In this document: in pieces, positions 1 to 11,848 of the stretch | How positions within the stretch are numbered: the stretch's first letter is position 1 | Layout: each line of letters opens with the position of its first letter | From: Candidatus Tidjanibacter faecipullorum | GTDB taxonomy: Bacteria; Bacteroidota; Bacteroidia; Bacteroidales; Rikenellaceae | Reading direction: 5' to 3' | Length of the DNA: 64,000 nt | NCBI GenBank assembly: GCA_019116245.1 | Contig: DXCC01000031.1 | Span: forward strand, 1-64,000 | Made by a program: the position numbers and the translations under genes | Notes under the pieces: generated by a model | Told to the model about the DNA's origin: nothing | Databases searched by the model: none | The model's input: the letters and a program-made list of their open reading frames with translations, nothing else

Positions 1-342
1 GAGCAGTACCGCCATGCGGAGGGGGTGGTGTTCATTGTGGATCCGCCATACCTGTCGACGGAGGTAGGGGCCTACAAGTGTTATTGGAAGCTGGGCGACT
101 ACCTCGACGTGCTGAAGGTGCTGGACGGCCAGTCCTATGTCTATTTTTCCTCGACCAAGTCGCAGATCGTCGAGCTGATGGACTGGGTGACGACCTCGAC
201 ATTTTCCGGCAACCCGTTTGCCGGTGCCGAACGCCGCGAGCAAAGCGTCACGATCAACCACTCCTCGCACTACATGGACATCATGATGTTTAAAAAAGCA
301 GGGCTATGTGGCGCCGAAAATGTGGCGCCGCCGCGAGTGTAG
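1..342 (+). CDS. D12-class DNA adenine-specific methyltransferase, C-terminal fragment (5' truncated by window edge)
   Basis: Frame open from nt 1 (EQYRHAEGVVFIVDPPYLSTE...); DPPY catalytic motif, then YVYFSSTKSQIVEL; ends TAG at 342. Confidence 0.7.
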   Translation, partial: EQYRHAEGVVFIVDPPYLSTEVGAYKCYWKLGDYLDVLKVLDGQSYVYFSSTKSQIVELMDWVTTSTFSGNPFAGAERREQSVTINHSSHYMDIMMFKKAGLCGAENVAPPRV

Positions 343-395
343 GGAGCATTTCGCTAATCTGATCAATAGTGTGGGCGGATACGCTGGAAATAATG

Positions 396-424
396 AAAAA
401 GCAAGGCCCAATGACCTTGCTTTT
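396..424. terminator. Bidirectional intrinsic terminator hairpin
   Basis: AAAAAGCAAGG-cccaatga-CCTTGCTTTT stem-loop with A/T tracts. Confidence 0.7.
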
Positions 425-492
425 ATTGTCTTAAATGGTTGTCCATTTGGTTGCCACTATTGGCTAACTTGCTGATAATCAGTATTAGTTAG

Positions 493-564
493 TAGTTCCA
501 CCAGGAATCGAACCTGAATCTACAGTTTAGGAAACTGTCGTTCTATCCGTTGAACTATGGAACC
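493..564 (-). tRNA. tRNA-Arg (CCT)
   Basis: Cloverleaf on reverse complement GGTTCCATAGTTCAACGGATAGAACGACAGTTTCCTAAACTG...GGTTCGATTCC...TGGAACTA; loop TTCCTAA gives anticodon CCT. Confidence 0.9.
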
Positions 565-665
565 GTAAGATACCATCTGCCGAATCATCCGAAGATTGGA
601 CGGCAGATGGTATTATGCGTTATGCGGCGCCGGAGAACACCTGCGTGTCCCGCGTTGCCAAAGGC

Positions 666-1676
666 TTATTTCGAGAAATCGCCGCCGTTGTAGGCCCATT
701 TGAGGTAGATCGAACCCCATGTGAAACCTCCGCCGAACGAGGCGAGAATCAGATTGTCACCTTTGCTCAACCGGCTTTCGTAATCCCACAGGCAAAGCGG
801 GATGGTGGCAGCCGTGGTATTGCCGTATTTCTCGATGATGAGCATGCATTTTTCGCGCGGCAGGCCGATCCGTTTGGCTACGGCATCGATGATGCGCAGG
901 TTGGCCTGGTGGGGAACCAGGTAACGGATATCCTTCGCTTCGAGGTTGTTGCGGCGCATGATCTCCTCCGTGACGTCAGCCATGTTGGTCACCGCAGCCT
1001 TGAATACGCTTTGACCGTCCTGATGGGCATAATGCCACCGGTTGCGCACGGTTTCCTCCGTTGCGGGATAGGCCGAACCGCCTGCTTTCATGTAGAGGTG
1101 CTTGCCTCCGTTGCCGTCGCTGCGGGTAATGGAGTCAATGACGCCGTATCCTTCGGTGCTGGGTTCCAGCAGAACGGCGGCAGCGCCGTCGCCGAAGAGC
1201 GGCAGGGTGGTACGGTCGGTCGGGTCGATGATGGACGACATCTTGTCCGCTCCGATGACGACCACTTTCTTGTTGCGGCCCGTTTCGATGTATTGCGATG
1301 CCGTGACCAGCGCGAAGATGAAGCCGCTGCAGGCGGCCAGAGTGTCGAATCCGAAGGCATTCTTCAGACCGCATTTGGCAGCCGTCAGATTGGCGGTCGA
1401 GGGGAAGAACATGTCGGGCGTCACCGTGGCGCAAATGACCATGTCCACGTCGAGCGGATCGGTGTTGGTTTTTTCCAGCAGGTCGTTGACGGCCCTTTCC
1501 GCCATATACGATGTGCCGAGGCCTTCACCCTTGAGGATGCGGCGGGTTTTGATACCCACGCGCGTCATGATCCATTCGTCGGAGGTGTCCACCATCTTGC
1601 TCAGCTCGAAGTTGTCGAGTACGTAATCCGGCAGATAGGCTCCGACGCCTGTTATTGCTGCTGTAATTTTCTTCAT
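666..1676 (-). CDS. fabH: 3-oxoacyl-[ACP] synthase III
   Basis: 336 aa; [28 protein letters not shown] active-site Cys region, [24 protein letters not shown]. Confidence 0.95.
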   Translation of the reverse strand: MKKITAAITGVGAYLPDYVLDNFELSKMVDTSDEWIMTRVGIKTRRILKGEGLGTSYMAERAVNDLLEKTNTDPLDVDMVICATVTPDMFFPSTANLTAAKCGLKNAFGFDTLAACSGFIFALVTASQYIETGRNKKVVVIGADKMSSIIDPTDRTTLPLFGDGAAAVLLEPSTEGYGVIDSITRSDGNGGKHLYMKAGGSAYPATEETVRNRWHYAHQDGQSVFKAAVTNMADVTEEIMRRNNLEAKDIRYLVPHQANLRIIDAVAKRIGLPREKCMLIIEKYGNTTAATIPLCLWDYESRLSKGDNLILASFGGGFTWGSIYLKWAYNGGDFSK

Positions 1677-2626
1677 CAGAAATTACGAAAAGTCTCCTGT
1701 AGTTTGGTAATCAGTCCGCTGCGGATCGTCTTTTCGGTTTGGCGGATCATGTTCTGAATGGCAAGGGAGGAAGAACGTCCGTGTCCGATGATTACGGTTC
1801 CGTTGATGCCCAGCACGGCTGTGCCGCCAACGTATTCGTAATTGAGCCGGTCGATATAGGCGTCAGACAGGCCGCGCTGGCGGGCGATTTCGTAGAAACC
1901 CTCCGTCTGTTTGAGGATGGTGTTTCCGACGAAGCCGTCGCAGACGACGACATCGGCTTTCCCGCCCGAAAAGATTTCGTTGGCCTCGATGTTGCCCACG
2001 AAATTGTACTTTCCGTTTTCGGCCATCAGTTCATAGGCGGCCTTGGTGGCAAGATTGCCCTTTTCCTTTTCTGCACCGATATTGAGCAAGGCGATCCGTG
2101 GGCGTTTCCGGTTCAGTACGGCCTCGGCATAGGTACTGCCGAGGAGGCCGTATTGATCCAGAACGTCGGGTTTGCAGTCTACGTTCAGACCGACGTCGAG
2201 CAACAGGAAACTGCTCCCGTCGAGTGTGGAGATCTGTGCGGAGATAGCGGGGCGGATAACGCCGGCTATCGCACCGACGGAATACATGGCTCCTACGAGC
2301 ATAGCTCCCGTCGCTCCGGCACTTGCAAAACCGTCTATTTGCCTCGTTTTGAGGTAATCGTAACCTACCCGGATGCTGGAGTTCGGCTTTTGGTTGTAGG
2401 CCTTGGCCGGATGGTCGTTCATGCCGATCACTTCGGTGGTCGGCACGATGTCGAACATCGCATGCGAGGCGCCGTGCCGGTCCAGTTCGTGCCGGATGGC
2501 CTGTTCGTCGCCGAACAGCACCAGGCGGCAGTCGTCGCCGACCTGCTCGCGTGCAGCCAATGCGCCCTCGATGACGACTTGCGGTGCAAAGTCGCCACCC
2601 ATTGCGTCGATACCGATCTTCAGCAT
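1676..2626 (-). CDS. plsX: Phosphate acyltransferase PlsX
   Basis: [15 protein letters not shown]..., [13 protein letters not shown]; adjacent to fabH. Confidence 0.95.
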   Translation of the reverse strand: MLKIGIDAMGGDFAPQVVIEGALAAREQVGDDCRLVLFGDEQAIRHELDRHGASHAMFDIVPTTEVIGMNDHPAKAYNQKPNSSIRVGYDYLKTRQIDGFASAGATGAMLVGAMYSVGAIAGVIRPAISAQISTLDGSSFLLLDVGLNVDCKPDVLDQYGLLGSTYAEAVLNRKRPRIALLNIGAEKEKGNLATKAAYELMAENGKYNFVGNIEANEIFSGGKADVVVCDGFVGNTILKQTEGFYEIARQRGLSDAYIDRLNYEYVGGTAVLGINGTVIIGHGRSSSLAIQNMIRQTEKTIRSGLITKLQETFRNF

Positions 2627-2661
2627 GGGGGAATACCGGTTAGATCAACTCCCAAGCGGGA

Positions 2662-2844
2662 TTATTCCGCTTTCTTCTCGATGGCGAGTTTGCCGCGGTA
2701 GAAACCGCACTCGGGGCAAACCCTGTGGTACTGTACGGCAGCGCCGCAGTTGGAGCAAACGGCAACGGTCGGAGTTGCTGCCTTGTAGTGCGTACGTCTT
2801 TTATCGCGTCTCGTCGAGGAGACCTTGTGTTTGGGATGTGCCAT
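2662..2844 (-). CDS. rpmF: 50S ribosomal protein L32
   Basis: MAHPKHKVSSTRRDKRRTHYKA with CSNC...CPEC zinc ribbon. Confidence 0.95.
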   Translation of the reverse strand: MAHPKHKVSSTRRDKRRTHYKAATPTVAVCSNCGAAVQYHRVCPECGFYRGKLAIEKKAE

Positions 2845-2866
2845 GGTTTTTTATTGAATTAATAGG

Positions 2867-3454
2867 TTATTCGTTGCGTTGTTGGTTGTCCTCTTCGGCT
2901 TCGAGCCGGGCCTTGAGCTGTTGCAGCTGTTCGTTGCCTTCGGCCCTGGCCAGCGTGCGGCTTTCGGCTTCGATAGCGTCGAATTCGGCTTCGCTGACGA
3001 TGCGGAACCGTTCCAGCATGCGGGCGTCGCAGAGGGGATTGCCGTCGGCATCCTCGCCGTGAATCCTGCGGTAGGGCAGGCTCAGCACGATGCTTTCATA
3101 GAGATACTGGGCAAGGTTCAACTCGCCGTCGGTCGGATTGATCCACATCAGGTCGCCGTCGTAGTCCGTGATCTCGTCGGAGAACTTCACGGTCAGCCGG
3201 CCGTCGTAGTCCACCGGCAGAACCAGATCGGCCAGACAGCGGTCGCAGGGAACGGTCACCTCGCCTTCGAGATGCACGTCCAGCACCAGCATGGAAGCCG
3301 CTTTCTTAAGTTCCACCGCAGCCCGGACGGAACCATCCGTGATGTCGGTCTCTTCGAATGCCGCGAAGAAGGGGGCCTCCATCGTGAATTCGAAGCGGTG
3401 GCTGCCGTTCGACAGACTTTTCCACGGGATGATGTATGTCTTCAGTATATCCAT
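2867..3454 (-). CDS. YceD/DUF177 family protein
   Basis: Start set at MDILKTYIIPWKSLSNGSHRFEF; CDRCLADL motif; located next to rpmF as usual for YceD. Confidence 0.85.
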   Translation of the reverse strand: MDILKTYIIPWKSLSNGSHRFEFTMEAPFFAAFEETDITDGSVRAAVELKKAASMLVLDVHLEGEVTVPCDRCLADLVLPVDYDGRLTVKFSDEITDYDGDLMWINPTDGELNLAQYLYESIVLSLPYRRIHGEDADGNPLCDARMLERFRIVSEAEFDAIEAESRTLARAEGNEQLQQLKARLEAEEDNQQRNE

Positions 3455-3551
3455 ATCAGCCCGCAAATTTAATAATTTTAATTGAAACGCAAAGGGATTC
3501 TTCCGATTCTTTCGCTTGGAGGGGCGTGGCGGAGGTTCCGGCCGGGTGCAG

Positions 3552-4535
3552 CTATGCCCGGCGGAGCGACAGGTCGGCCAGTGCAAGGGCCAGAGCCGCC
3601 TCGGCGACGACAGCACCCCGAAGGGCGATGCAGGCGTCGTGGCGGCCTCCGACGGTAAGCGGAGCGGTCGTTCCCCTCCGGGCGTCGAAGGTCTCCTGCG
3701 GCAGGGCAATGCTGGGGGTGGGCTTGAAGGCAACACGCAGGCGGATGTCGTTGCCGTTGGCGATGCCGCCGTTGATGCCGCCGTCATTGTTGGTGAAGGT
3801 GTGGCCGGAGCCGTCTGCGATCCGGTCGTTGTTGGCGCTTCCTGTGCGGCGTGCGGCCTCAAAACCTGCGCCGAATTCGACGCCCTTGACGCCGGGAATG
3901 GAAAAAAGCAGGTGGGCGGCCACCGATTCGACCGAGTCGAAGAAGGGTTCGCCCACGCCGCGCGCCACGCCCCGGGCGACTACCTCGACGATGCCGCCGG
4001 CCGAATCGCCCCTCCGGCGCAGTTCGGCGAGCAGTTCGTCGAACCGGGCGGGATCGCTCTCGCCGCCGATCTCGGTCAGCCGTGTGGCAAAGGAGACGTC
4101 CGGCAGCAGTTTCTTGGCGATGGCTCCGGCGGCCACGAGGGCTACGGTCATGCGTCCCGAAAACATGCCGCCGCCGCGCGGGTCGTTGTAGCCGCCGTAT
4201 TTGACGGCGGCGGCCAGGTCGGCATGGGAGGGGCGGTAGTGGTGGCGCAGCGTGTCGTAGTCCTGTGAGTGCAGATTGCCGTTGGCGAACAGCAGGGTGA
4301 GCGGCGCGCCGGTCGTGTGGCCGTTCAGCAGACCGGAGACGATCTGGGGACAGTCCTGTTCGGCGCGCGGCGTACTGCCGGCGTGTCGGCCTCCCTGCCG
4401 ACGGGCCAGGTCGGGGAGCAGTTCCTTGGCCGCGAGCGGTGTGCCGGCGGGAATACCGTCGATCACGACGCCGACGTACGGGCCGTGGGATTCGCCGAAA
4501 AGGGTGAGGCGGAGGGCTGTTCCTATGGTGTTCAT
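3552..4535 (-). CDS. aroC: Chorismate synthase
   Basis: MNTIGTALRLTLFGESHGPYVGVVIDGIPAG; GGMFSGRMT; start overlaps aroA stop (ATGA). Confidence 0.95.
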   Translation of the reverse strand: MNTIGTALRLTLFGESHGPYVGVVIDGIPAGTPLAAKELLPDLARRQGGRHAGSTPRAEQDCPQIVSGLLNGHTTGAPLTLLFANGNLHSQDYDTLRHHYRPSHADLAAAVKYGGYNDPRGGGMFSGRMTVALVAAGAIAKKLLPDVSFATRLTEIGGESDPARFDELLAELRRRGDSAGGIVEVVARGVARGVGEPFFDSVESVAAHLLFSIPGVKGVEFGAGFEAARRTGSANNDRIADGSGHTFTNNDGGINGGIANGNDIRLRVAFKPTPSIALPQETFDARRGTTAPLTVGGRHDACIALRGAVVAEAALALALADLSLRRA

Positions 4536-5782
4536 GCCTGTTGCGGGGTGGTGAGCCGTTCGAGGTCGTCCCAGAACCGGGGATAGGATTTGGTGACGGC
4601 CTGAGCATTGGTGATGATGACGGGGCCTTCGGCGGAGAGCGCGGCGATGGCGGCGGCCATGGCGATGCGATGGTCTCCGCAACTGTCGGCTTCACCGCCG
4701 CTCAGGCGGCCTCCGCGTACGGTCATGACATCGTCGTCGAACGAGACGTCCATGCCCAGCCGGGTGTATTGCGTGTGGATCGCTTCGGCGCGGTTGCTCT
4801 CCTTGTAGATCAATCGGTTGACGCCGTGGATGTGGCTTTCGCCCTCGCAGTTGGCCGCCAGCACCGCCAGAATGGGGAAGAGGTCGGGACGCTGCGTGGC
4901 ATCGAAATCGAAGGCGGTCAGTTCGCGGTGGCGGACGGTGATCTCGTTGGGCGTGGTGATGATGACGGCACCGGCCTTGGTCAGGGCCTCGATGATGGCC
5001 AGGTCGGCCTGCAGGGAGAGGGTGTTCATCGGCCTGGCGGTCACCTCGCCGGCGATGGCTCCCGCCACGAGCATGAAGGCGGCGCTGCTCCAGTCACCTT
5101 CGATGTGCAGTTTGGTGGGGACGTAGTGCTGGCCTCCGGGGATGAAAAACTCGCGGAAGTTGTTGTGCTCCATGCGGATCTTGAACTTGGCGGCCAGATC
5201 GACCGTGACGGCCAGGTAGGGCAGGCTGTTGGGCTGTTCGACATGGAGAATGGTGTCGCCGGCCGCCAGCGGCAGGGCCATCAGCAGGCCCGTCAGAAAC
5301 TGGGAACTGACCTGGGCGTCCACATCTGTTTCGCCGCCCCGCAGCGGGCCGTGAACGGCGATGGGGAGGAAGCCGTTCGAGACGACCTCGACGCCCAGGT
5401 TGCGTAGCGGCTCGATCATCATGCCGATCGGGCGGCGCAGCATGGTACCGCTGCCGGTGATGGTGATTTCGCGGTCGCACAGGGCGGCTACCGGGGTGAA
5501 CAGCCGGGTGGCCAGGCCCGATTCGCCCGTATTGATCCGGTCGGTGCGCGGAGCCAGTCCGCCCCGGATGACATACTCGGTGGGGCCGGTCTGGCGCAGT
5601 TCGGCGCCGAGATGGGTGATGACATCCATGGCATATCGGGTGTCGTCGCACAGTTCGATGTTGCTGAGCGTCGTTTCGCCTTCGCTCAGCAGCGCGGCGG
5701 CCAGGGCGCGCTGTGCATAGCTTTTGGAGCAGGGGGGGCGCACTTCGCCCGATACGTGCGAAGGCGATATGGTCTTGTCCAT
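4532..5782 (-). CDS. aroA: 3-phosphoshikimate 1-carboxyvinyltransferase
   Basis: PPCSKSYAQRALAAALL, NTGESGLATRLFTP, SCGDHRIAMA. Confidence 0.95.
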   Translation of the reverse strand: MDKTISPSHVSGEVRPPCSKSYAQRALAAALLSEGETTLSNIELCDDTRYAMDVITHLGAELRQTGPTEYVIRGGLAPRTDRINTGESGLATRLFTPVAALCDREITITGSGTMLRRPIGMMIEPLRNLGVEVVSNGFLPIAVHGPLRGGETDVDAQVSSQFLTGLLMALPLAAGDTILHVEQPNSLPYLAVTVDLAAKFKIRMEHNNFREFFIPGGQHYVPTKLHIEGDWSSAAFMLVAGAIAGEVTARPMNTLSLQADLAIIEALTKAGAVIITTPNEITVRHRELTAFDFDATQRPDLFPILAVLAANCEGESHIHGVNRLIYKESNRAEAIHTQYTRLGMDVSFDDDVMTVRGGRLSGGEADSCGDHRIAMAAAIAALSAEGPVIITNAQAVTKSYPRFWDDLERLTTPQQA

Positions 5783-5811
5783 AGATGGCGGATATTATAA
5801 AAGGACGGGAA

Positions 5812-6546
5812 TCAGCGGAGCTTGAAGTCCTGTCCCAGGTAGACTTTGCGGACCTGTTCGTCGTTGGCAAGGTCTTCGGCGGAACCGGCCTTCAGCACCC
5901 GACCCTCGAAAAGCAGGTAGGTGCGGTCCGTGATGCTGAGCGTCTCGTGAACGTTGTGGTCGGTGATGATGACGCCGATGTTCTTGTCCTTCAGCGTGCG
6001 GACAATGCTCTGGATATCCTCCACGGCAATGGGGTCCACACCGGCGAAGGGCTCGTCGAGCAGGATGAATTTCGGGTTGATGGAGACGGCGCGGGCAATC
6101 TCGGTGCGGCGCCGCTCGCCGCCGGAGAGCTGGATACCCTTGCTCTTGCGGACCTTCTGCAGGCGGAACTCCTCGATCAGATTCTCGACCCGTTCGCGCT
6201 GGTATTCTTTCGAGTAGTTGGTCATTTCGAGTACCGAGCGGATGTTGTCCTCCACGCTCAGGTGGCGGAATACGGAGGCCTCCTGGGCCAGGTAGCCCAC
6301 GCCGAGCTGGGCGCGCTTGTAGACGGGGAGTTTGGTGATGTCCTGTGTCTGGCCCTCCTCTTCGAGGAAAATCTGGCCTTCGTTGGGCTTGATCAGCCCG
6401 ACGATCATGTAGAAGGTCGTGGTCTTGCCGGCGCCGTTGGGACCGAGCAGACCGACGATCTCGCCCTGGTTGACGTCGATGGATACGTGGTTGACGACGG
6501 TGCGGGTTTTGTATTTCTTGACCAGTCCGGAGGTGTACAGTCTCAT
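5812..6546 (-). CDS. lptB: LPS export ABC transporter ATP-binding protein
   Basis: MRLYTSGLVKKYKTRTVVNHVS, GPNGAGKTT Walker A, LSGGERRRTEIARA, DEPFAGVDPIA. Confidence 0.95.
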   Translation of the reverse strand: MRLYTSGLVKKYKTRTVVNHVSIDVNQGEIVGLLGPNGAGKTTTFYMIVGLIKPNEGQIFLEEEGQTQDITKLPVYKRAQLGVGYLAQEASVFRHLSVEDNIRSVLEMTNYSKEYQRERVENLIEEFRLQKVRKSKGIQLSGGERRRTEIARAVSINPKFILLDEPFAGVDPIAVEDIQSIVRTLKDKNIGVIITDHNVHETLSITDRTYLLFEGRVLKAGSAEDLANDEQVRKVYLGQDFKLR

Positions 6547-6707
6547 GGAAATTCTGAAAAAACTTTTGGACAAAGTTAGGTAAATATTGGAAAAAGGTTA
6601 TATCTTTATGTTATGAAAGATTACTGGGTCCAGTAGATTTCTGCTGCGGCGTCTGCCGGAGCGGCCGCGAGGCACTCATCACGATCCAACGAGGAAGCGA
6701 GGAGAAC

Positions 6708-8903
<2,196 letters not shown>

Positions 8904-9166
8904 TCCGTGCGGTCGCCTTCGGTGTGAAGCAGGGGATGGAATTTCCGGTTTTGTACGTGAAGTTCCGTTTTTCAACACGTGATCGGAAGTATTGTTCCGT
9001 TTTTTAACCGGGTGTATAAAGCGTGCAGTGACAGTCGGTTACGTTGCAATTTATTTTCCGCGGACGCTTGCAGAAAAGAAAAATTTTTTTCAAATTTGTC
9101 AAGTCGCATTAAAATTTTATCAATCGGTCACTTCGAAATTCATAATAACCTTTAAAAACAGAACTT

Positions 9167-10543
9167 ATGGAACTGCCATTCGCAGAATCTTGGAAAATCA
9201 AAATGGTTGAGCCGATCCGCAAAAGCACCCGCGAGGAGCGTGAGCGTTGGATGAAAGAGGCTCATTACAACGTATTCCAGCTCAAGGCCGAGCAGGTTTA
9301 CATCGACTGCATCACCGACTCCGGTACGGGTGCCATGAGCGACCGTCAGTGGGCTGCCATGATGATGGGTGACGAGAGCTACGCCGGCGCATCGTCGTTC
9401 TTCCGTCTGAAAGACACCATCACCCGTCTGACCGGTTTCACCTACGTGATCCCGACGCACCAGGGCCGTGCTGCCGAGAACGTGCTCTTCAGCTACCTCG
9501 TAAAGGCCGGCGATATCGTTCCGGGCAACTCGCACTTCGATACGACCAAGGGTCACATCGAGAGCCGCAAGGCCATCGCGCTGGACTGCACGATCGACGA
9601 GGCGAAGGATACGCAGCTCGAAATTCCGTTCAAAGGTAACGTAGATCCGAAGAAACTGGAGAAAGCGCTGGCCGAGCACGCCGACAAGATCCCGTTCATC
9701 ATCGTAACGATCACCAACAACACGGCCGGCGGTCAGCCCGTATCGATGCAGAACCTGCGCGAGGTACGTGCCATCGCCGACAAGTATAACAAACGTGTCG
9801 TATTCGACTCCGCACGGTTCGCCGAGAATGCCTACTTCATCAAGACCCGTGAGGAAGGCTATGCCGACAAGACCATCAAGGAGATCACCAAGGAGATGTT
9901 CTCGCTGGCTGACGGTATGACCATGAGCGCCAAGAAGGACGGTATCGTCAACATGGGCGGTTTCATCGCTACCCGTTGGGAGGACTGGTATGAGGGTGCA
10001 AAATGCTACTGCATCCCGTTCGAGGGTTATCTGACCTACGGCGGTATGAACGGCCGTGATATGGACGCTCTGGCTGTCGGTCTGGATGAGAACACCGAGT
10101 TCGACAACCTCGAGACCCGTATCAAACAGGTTGAGTATCTGGCTAAACGTCTCGATGAGTTTGGCATTCCCTACCAGCGTCCTGCCGGTGGTCACGCCAT
10201 CTTCGTGGATGCCTCCAAGATCCTGACCCACGTTCCGAAGGAGCAGTTCCCGGCTCAGACCCTGACCGTAGAGCTCTACCTCGAGGCCGGTATCCGTGGC
10301 TGCGAGATCGGTTACATCCTCGCCGACCGTGACCCGGTAACGCGTGAGAACCGTTTCGGCGGTCTCGACCTGCTCCGTCTGGCTATTCCGCGTCGTGTGT
10401 ACACCAACAACCACATGGATGTGATCGCTGTCGCTCTGAAGAACGTTTACGATAGAAGAGAGCAGATCACCAAGGGTGTGAAGATCGTTTGGGAGGCCGA
10501 ACTGATGCGTCACTTCACCGTTCAGCTCGAGCCGGTGAAATAG
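9167..10543 (+). CDS. tnaA: Tryptophanase (tyrosine phenol-lyase family)
   Basis: 458 aa; MVEPIRKSTREERERWMKEAHYNVFQLKAEQVYIDCITDSGTGAMS; PLP-site region LADGMTMSAKKDG; RLAIPRRVYTNNHMD. Confidence 0.93.
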   Translation: MELPFAESWKIKMVEPIRKSTREERERWMKEAHYNVFQLKAEQVYIDCITDSGTGAMSDRQWAAMMMGDESYAGASSFFRLKDTITRLTGFTYVIPTHQGRAAENVLFSYLVKAGDIVPGNSHFDTTKGHIESRKAIALDCTIDEAKDTQLEIPFKGNVDPKKLEKALAEHADKIPFIIVTITNNTAGGQPVSMQNLREVRAIADKYNKRVVFDSARFAENAYFIKTREEGYADKTIKEITKEMFSLADGMTMSAKKDGIVNMGGFIATRWEDWYEGAKCYCIPFEGYLTYGGMNGRDMDALAVGLDENTEFDNLETRIKQVEYLAKRLDEFGIPYQRPAGGHAIFVDASKILTHVPKEQFPAQTLTVELYLEAGIRGCEIGYILADRDPVTRENRFGGLDLLRLAIPRRVYTNNHMDVIAVALKNVYDRREQITKGVKIVWEAELMRHFTVQLEPVK

Positions 10544-10569
10544 TTCGGACACGATTCCGTAAACTTTGG

Positions 10570-10602
10570 GCCGGAGCGGATTTTCCGCTCCGGCTTTTTT
10601 GT
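10570..10602 (+). terminator. Intrinsic terminator of tnaA
   Basis: GCCGGAGCGGATTTTCCGCTCCGGCTTTTTTG. Confidence 0.9.
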
Positions 10603-10898
10603 GCTCTGCCGGAAGCGGAGGAGCACCGGCCGGAACCGGAGATGTGCCCGTGTCCTTATGCCCAAGTGCTTATCGGCCCGTCGGGGGCGGGATAGTCAAA
10701 GGACAGCGGACAGACTATCTGTGGTAACAGGAGCGATACGGTCGGCGGGGCAATTTATGGTACGGCGTTCAATGAGGCCGGGCCAGCAGACAGAATGTGC
10801 AGGACAGGGTGGATCGGCGCGTCCGATGATGGACGCGGGGCGGCATTGTGGAGCCATGCAGACGGGTAAAGGGAACGTCCGGCAGCCGCAGAGGCGGA

Positions 10899-11843
10899 TC
10901 AGTCGAATGACTGCATGCCGCTGCGGGCGATGCGGATGAGCTGACGGTACTCCTCCGGAGTGAGCTCCAGGAAGAAATAGTGCAGCGGATCGACTGGCTT
11001 GCCGTTGTGGATCACCTCATAGTGGAGGTGGGGCAGGAGCGAGAGACCGGTGTTGCCCGACAGGGCGATGATGTCGCCCCGGGTAATGTTTTCGCCCGAG
11101 CGGACCAGGGCTTTGTTCAGATGGCAGTAGCGGGTCTTGTAGCCGTTGCCGTGGTCGATGGTAATGGTGATGCCCGAGGTCGAATTGCGCGATACGTCGG
11201 TCACCCGGCCGTCGGCGGTGGCGAAGACGCGTGAATTCTCCGGCACCGTGAAATCGACGCCGTTGTGCTGGACCAGACTGCGGTAGAAGGGGTGGATGCG
11301 CAGGCCGAAGGCGGCGGTGAGAAATGTCAGGTTGTCATTGATGACCGGTTGGATGGCCGGAATGTGGTTGGTTCGGTCCGGACCTTTGACGGCCGCCGTG
11401 TCGGCTGCTGCGGCCATGGTGCCGTAGAGGTGGCGGATGGCGCTCGTCAACCCTTCGGTACGCCGCCGGACCGAAGCGCCCAGTTCGGCATTGGAGGAGG
11501 CCAGCCGATGGCTCCGCTCCTGCTGGGAACGGACCAGGTCGGTGGTGTCCGGGTCGGATTCGAACATGATGTTGAAGACGTTCCGGTCACGTGCCTCGAC
11601 GTTGCCGAGGACGGTTTCGATCGCATCCAGGCGCTCCTCCAGTTCGTCGTAGCTGCGCTCCAGAGCCCGGTTGGCTTCGCGCAGGCGATGCTCCTGCGGG
11701 GTGTCGAACAGGGCGGAAAAGACGAAATAGTACAGGGTGCCGGCTCCGAGCAGCACCAGTACGTTGATGGTGTTGCGGATGATCCGTTCCTCTTTCGGGG
11801 TGCGGCGGGCGGAGCGGCGGCGTATGGGGCGATTCTGTTTCAT
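10899..11843 (-). CDS. M23 family metallopeptidase (copy A)
   Basis: HNGVDFTVPENSRVFATADGRV...LPHLHYEVIHNGKPVDPLHYF; N-terminal TM and coiled coil. Confidence 0.88.
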   Translation of the reverse strand: MKQNRPIRRRSARRTPKEERIIRNTINVLVLLGAGTLYYFVFSALFDTPQEHRLREANRALERSYDELEERLDAIETVLGNVEARDRNVFNIMFESDPDTTDLVRSQQERSHRLASSNAELGASVRRRTEGLTSAIRHLYGTMAAAADTAAVKGPDRTNHIPAIQPVINDNLTFLTAAFGLRIHPFYRSLVQHNGVDFTVPENSRVFATADGRVTDVSRNSTSGITITIDHGNGYKTRYCHLNKALVRSGENITRGDIIALSGNTGLSLLPHLHYEVIHNGKPVDPLHYFFLELTPEEYRQLIRIARSGMQSFD

Positions 11844-11848
11844 GGCCG

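Noticed and set aside
8992-9210. 72-aa ORF as a TnaC-like leader peptide for tnaA
   Set aside because: Overlaps the tnaA start, contains no Trp codon and has no typical leader arrangement.
10601-10939. 112-aa ORF after tnaA as a real gene
   Set aside because: Arg/Gly/Ser-rich, no RBS or domain signal, overlaps the 3' end of the M23 gene.
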